From assembly GCA_964560135.1 (NCBI GenBank), contig CAZLKN010000002.1, positions 1 to 64,000 on the forward strand: DNA of 64,000 bases, written 5' to 3'. The notes below the pieces were generated by a model, which was not told where the DNA came from, searched no databases, and saw nothing but the letters and a program-made list of their open reading frames with translations. Positions 61,056 through 64,000 of this stretch are shown here, one piece after another. The stretch comes from CAZLKN01 sp964560135. Lineage in GTDB: Bacteria; Actinomycetota; JAICYB01. The position numbers and the translations under genes were made by a program. Every line of letters begins with the position of its first letter. Position 1 is the stretch's first letter.

Positions 61056-62147
61056 GTGGGCGATCGCACCCTGATCGTCGGCACGGGCCTGATCGGCGGC
61101 TCGATCGGGTTGGCGCTGCGCGCCGCCGGCCTGCACCCGGTCGTGGGCTACGACCGCGATCCGGCCAACGCCACCCGCGCCGTGGAGCACGGCGCGCTGG
61201 ACGGCGTCGCTTCCGATCTGGAGTCGGGGTCGGCGGACGCAGACCTCGTCGTGGTGGCCACCCCGGTGGGTCAGGTCGTGGACACCGTCGGTCGCATCGC
61301 GAGAGCCGCCGCTGCGGGCACCGTGGTGACCGACGTGGGATCCACCAAGGGGCCGGTGGTGGCCGAGGCCGAACGCCTGCTCGGCGAAGCCCGGCCGTTC
61401 GTCGGCGGTCACCCGATGGCCGGAACGGAGGGAGAGGGCATCGCCGCCGCCCGCGCCGACCTCTTCGAAGGGGCACTGTGGATCCTCACCCCGACGCCCG
61501 CAACGGACGGCGCCGCGCTCCGGCGGGTGCACGGGCTCGTCTCCCGGATCGGGGCGAAGGTGCTCACCCTCGCCCCCGGGGAGCACGACCGTCTCGTGGC
61601 GCTCGTGAGCCATCTCCCGTACGCGCTGGCGACCACGCTGATGGAGCTCGCGGGCGACGAGGGCGACGAACGCGTCTTCCGCGCCGCCGCCGGCTCCTTC
61701 CGGGACGTGACGCGGACGGCCGGCAGCAACCCCCGGATCTGGCGGGACATCCTCCGGGCCAACCGCGAGGCGATCCTGGCGGAGCTCGAGGCGTTCTCGT
61801 CCCGGCTCGGGAGCTTCCGGGACGCTCTGGCCGCGGAGGACTGGGATCGACTGGACGCCATCGTCGACCGGGCGCGGCAGGCGCGGCAGCGCTTCCCGCT
61901 CAAGGGCGAGCGCGCGCCGGCCCAACCGGTGACCCTCGAGGTCCCCGTGCCCGACCGCTCGGGGGTGCTGGCCGAGATCACGAACGCGGTGGGGGAGGCG
62001 GGCCTCAACATCGAGGACCTGTGGATGGACCACACCGCCGGTGGGGGCCTCGTCCGCCTGGTCCTCGACGGCCGTCCCACCGCGGACCGTGCCATCGTCC
62101 AACTCCGCGCGCACGGGTTCCACGCCACGGTGGTGGGGGAGGGATGA
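61056..62147 (+). CDS. tyrA: Prephenate dehydrogenase with ACT domain
   Basis: Oxidises prephenate to 4-hydroxyphenylpyruvate for tyrosine. 363 residues. The NAD(P) motif is LIVGTGLIGGSIGLAL, the conserved GGHPMAGTEGEG contains the substrate-side His, and SHLPYALATTLMEL carries the catalytic-region His. The C-terminal 75 residues form an ACT domain (TLEVPVPDRSGVLAEITNAVGEAG), which suggests feedback control by tyrosine. The GTG start is set by the motif position; no Shine-Dalgarno is visible, so coupling to aroH is likely. It overlaps aroA by four bases. Confidence 0.94.
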   Translation: MGDRTLIVGTGLIGGSIGLALRAAGLHPVVGYDRDPANATRAVEHGALDGVASDLESGSADADLVVVATPVGQVVDTVGRIARAAAAGTVVTDVGSTKGPVVAEAERLLGEARPFVGGHPMAGTEGEGIAAARADLFEGALWILTPTPATDGAALRRVHGLVSRIGAKVLTLAPGEHDRLVALVSHLPYALATTLMELAGDEGDERVFRAAAGSFRDVTRTAGSNPRIWRDILRANREAILAELEAFSSRLGSFRDALAAEDWDRLDAIVDRARQARQRFPLKGERAPAQPVTLEVPVPDRSGVLAEITNAVGEAGLNIEDLWMDHTAGGGLVRLVLDGRPTADRAIVQLRAHGFHATVVGEG

Positions 62148-63451
62148 GCATCCTGCTGGTACGGCCCGGGCGGACCCTCACGGGTTCCTTCACCGTCCCC
62201 GGCGACAAGGCGATCGCCCACCGCGCCCTGCTCCTGGGGGCGATCGCCCACGGCCGGACGGTGATCGGGGGGCTTCCCCCAGGCCAGGATGTGGCCTCGA
62301 CCGCGCACGCGCTGCGCGCCTACGGGGTGCGGGTGGCCGTCGACGGCGACCGGGCGGTCGTCGAGGGCCGGGGACTGGAGTCGTGGTCGGCGCCCACCGG
62401 GCCGGTGGACTGCGGCAACTCGGGCACGACCATGCGGATCCTGGCCGGACTCGCCGCGCGCTGCCCCTTCACCTCCGTGCTCGACGGCGACGCCTCGCTG
62501 CGCCGGCGTCCCATGGACCGCGTAGCCGAGCCGCTGCGGAGCCTCGGGGCGAGGGTCGAGGCTCGCGACGGCCGGTTCCCACCGCTGCGGGTTCACGGCG
62601 GCGACCTCCGCGGCACAGAGATCGTGCCGTCGGCGCCGAGTGGACAGGTGAAGTCGGCGATCCTGCTCGCCGGACTGGGCGCCGCCGGGTCCACCGCGGT
62701 GGTGGAGCCCACGCCCACCCGGGACGACACCGAACGGATGCTGCGTGCGCTCGGGGCCCCCGTCCGCACCGATGCTGTGGGCGACGGAGGCATCAGGGTC
62801 GAGGTGCAGCCCTTCGAGCCCGACGGCTTCGAGATCGAGGTGCCCGGCGATCCGTCGTCGGCCGCGTACCTGATCGCGGCGGCGGTGCTGTGCGGTGAGA
62901 TCGAGATTCCGGGGGTGTGCCTGAACCCGACCCGGAGCGGCTTCCTCGACGTGGTCGCCGCCATGGGGGCGGAGCTCGCATCGGTCGGCGGATCCGAGCG
63001 GATGGGGGAGCCCGTGGGCAGGGTCCGGGCGGCGAAGGCGCCGCTGCGTGCCGTCCGCCTCGACGGTCCGTTTCCCCGGCTGGTGGACGAGATCCCGTTG
63101 GTCGCCGTCCTCGCCACGCAGGCGCACGCCGAGACGGTGATCACCGGTGCCGCCGAATTGCGGGTGAAGGAGTCCGACCGCATCGCGGCGCTCTGCGACG
63201 GGCTCGGCCGCATGGGCGCCAGGATCGAGGAGCTCGAGGACGGGATGCGTATCGAGGGGCCGTCCACGCTCATGGGGGCCGAAGTGAAGTCGTGGGGCGA
63301 TCACCGGGTGGCCCTGGCCTTGGCCGTGGCGGGGCTCGTGGCCTCCGGCGAGACCCGGATCCTGGGATACGAGGCCGCCGGGATATCCTGGCCCGGCTTC
63401 GAAGACACGCTGACCCTCGCCGGGGCGGACATGGAGGTCGTGCAGGGATGA
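62144..63451 (+). CDS. aroA: EPSP synthase (3-phosphoshikimate 1-carboxyvinyltransferase)
   Basis: Joins shikimate-3-phosphate and PEP. 435 residues, complete. Motifs: NSGTTMRILAGL (PEP site), RRRPMDRV, SGQVKSAILLAG, PSSAAYLIAAA, LVDEIPLVAVLAT (catalytic Asp/Glu region) and RVKESDRIAALCDGL. The first motif reads PGDKAIAHRALLLG, where nearly all family members have Ser after the Lys; here residues 23 and 25 are Ala. Glyphosate response cannot be predicted. The four-base overlaps with tyrA and cmk imply one transcript. Confidence 0.9.
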   Translation: MSILLVRPGRTLTGSFTVPGDKAIAHRALLLGAIAHGRTVIGGLPPGQDVASTAHALRAYGVRVAVDGDRAVVEGRGLESWSAPTGPVDCGNSGTTMRILAGLAARCPFTSVLDGDASLRRRPMDRVAEPLRSLGARVEARDGRFPPLRVHGGDLRGTEIVPSAPSGQVKSAILLAGLGAAGSTAVVEPTPTRDDTERMLRALGAPVRTDAVGDGGIRVEVQPFEPDGFEIEVPGDPSSAAYLIAAAVLCGEIEIPGVCLNPTRSGFLDVVAAMGAELASVGGSERMGEPVGRVRAAKAPLRAVRLDGPFPRLVDEIPLVAVLATQAHAETVITGAAELRVKESDRIAALCDGLGRMGARIEELEDGMRIEGPSTLMGAEVKSWGDHRVALALAVAGLVASGETRILGYEAAGISWPGFEDTLTLAGADMEVVQG

Positions 63452-64000
63452 TGCGCACGCTCGTCGCGATCGACGGCACCGCCGGATCGGGGAAGTCGAC
63501 CGTCGCCCGGCTCGTGGCCGGCCGCCTCGGCCTGCCGCATATCGACACTGGAGCCACCTACCGCCTGGTGGCGCTCCACGTCCTCGAGGCCGGTGTCGAC
63601 CCCGACGACGCCGGGGAGGTGGAGCGGGTGGCCCGCGCGGTGGCGTCCGGTTGCGACGTCGCCGCCAACGGCAGGCTCCGGTACGCGGGGCAGGAGGTCG
63701 GAGATGAGATCCGTACCCCGGAGGTGACGCGCGCGTCCTCCCGGGTCGCCGCGATCCCGAAGGTGCGTGAGGTCCTCGTGTCGCTGCAGCGGCGTCTCGT
63801 CCGCCCGACCGGCGCCGTGGTGGAAGGGCGCGACATCGGCACGGTGGTCTGGCCGACGGCCGACGTGAAGGCCTACCTCGATGCCAGACCCGAGGTCCGG
63901 GCTGTGCGGCGCGCCGGTGATGCCGCTCCGAACGGAGCGCTGGCGGCGGTCAGGGAACGCGACCGCCGCGACAGCGAGCGCGAGGTGGGCCCCATGCGGC
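63448..64000 (+). CDS. cmk: Cytidylate kinase (3'-truncated by window end)
   Basis: Phosphorylates CMP/dCMP with ATP. The visible 184 residues contain the P-loop DGTAGSGKST, the nucleotide-binding DTGATYRLVALHVL, and VVEGRDIGTVVWP, all diagnostic for bacterial Cmk. The family is about 220-230 residues, so the last 40 or so are outside the window. The ATG overlaps the aroA stop; a second in-frame ATG follows at once (ATGATG). From memory the gene order rluB-...-cmk is typical of actinobacteria, with der (engA) expected next. Confidence 0.94.
   Translation, partial: MMRTLVAIDGTAGSGKSTVARLVAGRLGLPHIDTGATYRLVALHVLEAGVDPDDAGEVERVARAVASGCDVAANGRLRYAGQEVGDEIRTPEVTRASSRVAAIPKVREVLVSLQRRLVRPTGAVVEGRDIGTVVWPTADVKAYLDARPEVRAVRRAGDAAPNGALAAVRERDRRDSEREVGPMR

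Noticed and set aside
1..64000. tRNA, rRNA or CRISPR features
   Set aside because: Intergenic gaps are all under about 200 bp and none shows a cloverleaf, rRNA segment or regularly spaced repeats on reading.

Overview
The window is about 70% GC and densely coded, with GTG/TTG starts and many 1-4 nt stop/start overlaps. It is chromosomal DNA of an actinobacterium (Actinomycetota). The strongest markers are SteA/SteB (MctB), TlyA, a class A PBP with PASTA domains, a glycerol-3-phosphate-phosphatase-like HAD with a C-terminal extension, and a gene order that, from memory, follows Mycobacterium tuberculosis Rv1649-Rv1712. The lineage looks distant from the classical Actinomycetes (for example Nitriliruptoria- or Acidimicrobiia-like), but I cannot fix it from sequence alone. 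One 100-N run with 55-bp identical flanks shows that this is a short-read, probably metagenomic, scaffold.

Layout: (1) 10-11752 (+): pheS-pheT, then a complete arginine pathway argC-J-B-D-F-R-G-H behind a near-leaderless promoter. (2) 11743-18328: glutamate dehydrogenase (-), Mpg glycosylase (+), class A PBP (-), tyrS and a TPR protein (+). (3) 18312-36783, mostly minus strand, is an accessory block that splits the conserved order. It holds an MBL hydrolase, two tandem sets of three pilin-like genes, a seven-gene branched-chain-amino-acid-type ABC transport operon with unknown genes at both ends, a lytic transglycosylase, Mn-type SOD and a DUF1015 protein. (4) 36854-43516: a TPR protein, HAD phosphatase, rhomboid, coiled-coil protein, tlyA, NAD kinase, a membrane protein and recN. 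(5) 43571-51383: steA-steB-murJ-GT4-large unknown membrane protein-MraY/WecA-like protein, all translationally coupled or nearly so, an envelope/division operon. (6) 51454-64000: pyrG, NUDIX, ald, xerD, a TraR/DksA protein, an NTR-like secreted protein, a site-2 protease, trpS, scpA-scpB-rluB, aroH-tyrA-aroA and a truncated cmk.

How the genes fit together: the arg operon converts glutamate-derived N-acetylglutamyl phosphate to arginine, with ArgJ recycling the acetyl group and ArgR encoded inside the operon. The envelope genes (PBP, SteA/B, MurJ, GT4, MraY-like protein, transglycosylase) point to peptidoglycan or glycan assembly at the septum. XerD, ScpA/B and RecN serve chromosome maintenance. 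AroH, TyrA and AroA cover the chorismate/tyrosine branch. The accessory block adds a surface filament tip and a nutrient importer.

I saw no rRNA, tRNA, CRISPR array, insertion sequence or gene-free stretch over 300 bp. The most notable signals are the duplicated GspI/J/K-like pilin sets with beta-helix-like K subunits, the murJ-linked cassette with an unknown 758-residue protein, the unknown genes flanking the liv operon, and a recurring TANNNT-(5 to 8 nt)-start-codon arrangement indicating leaderless transcripts.
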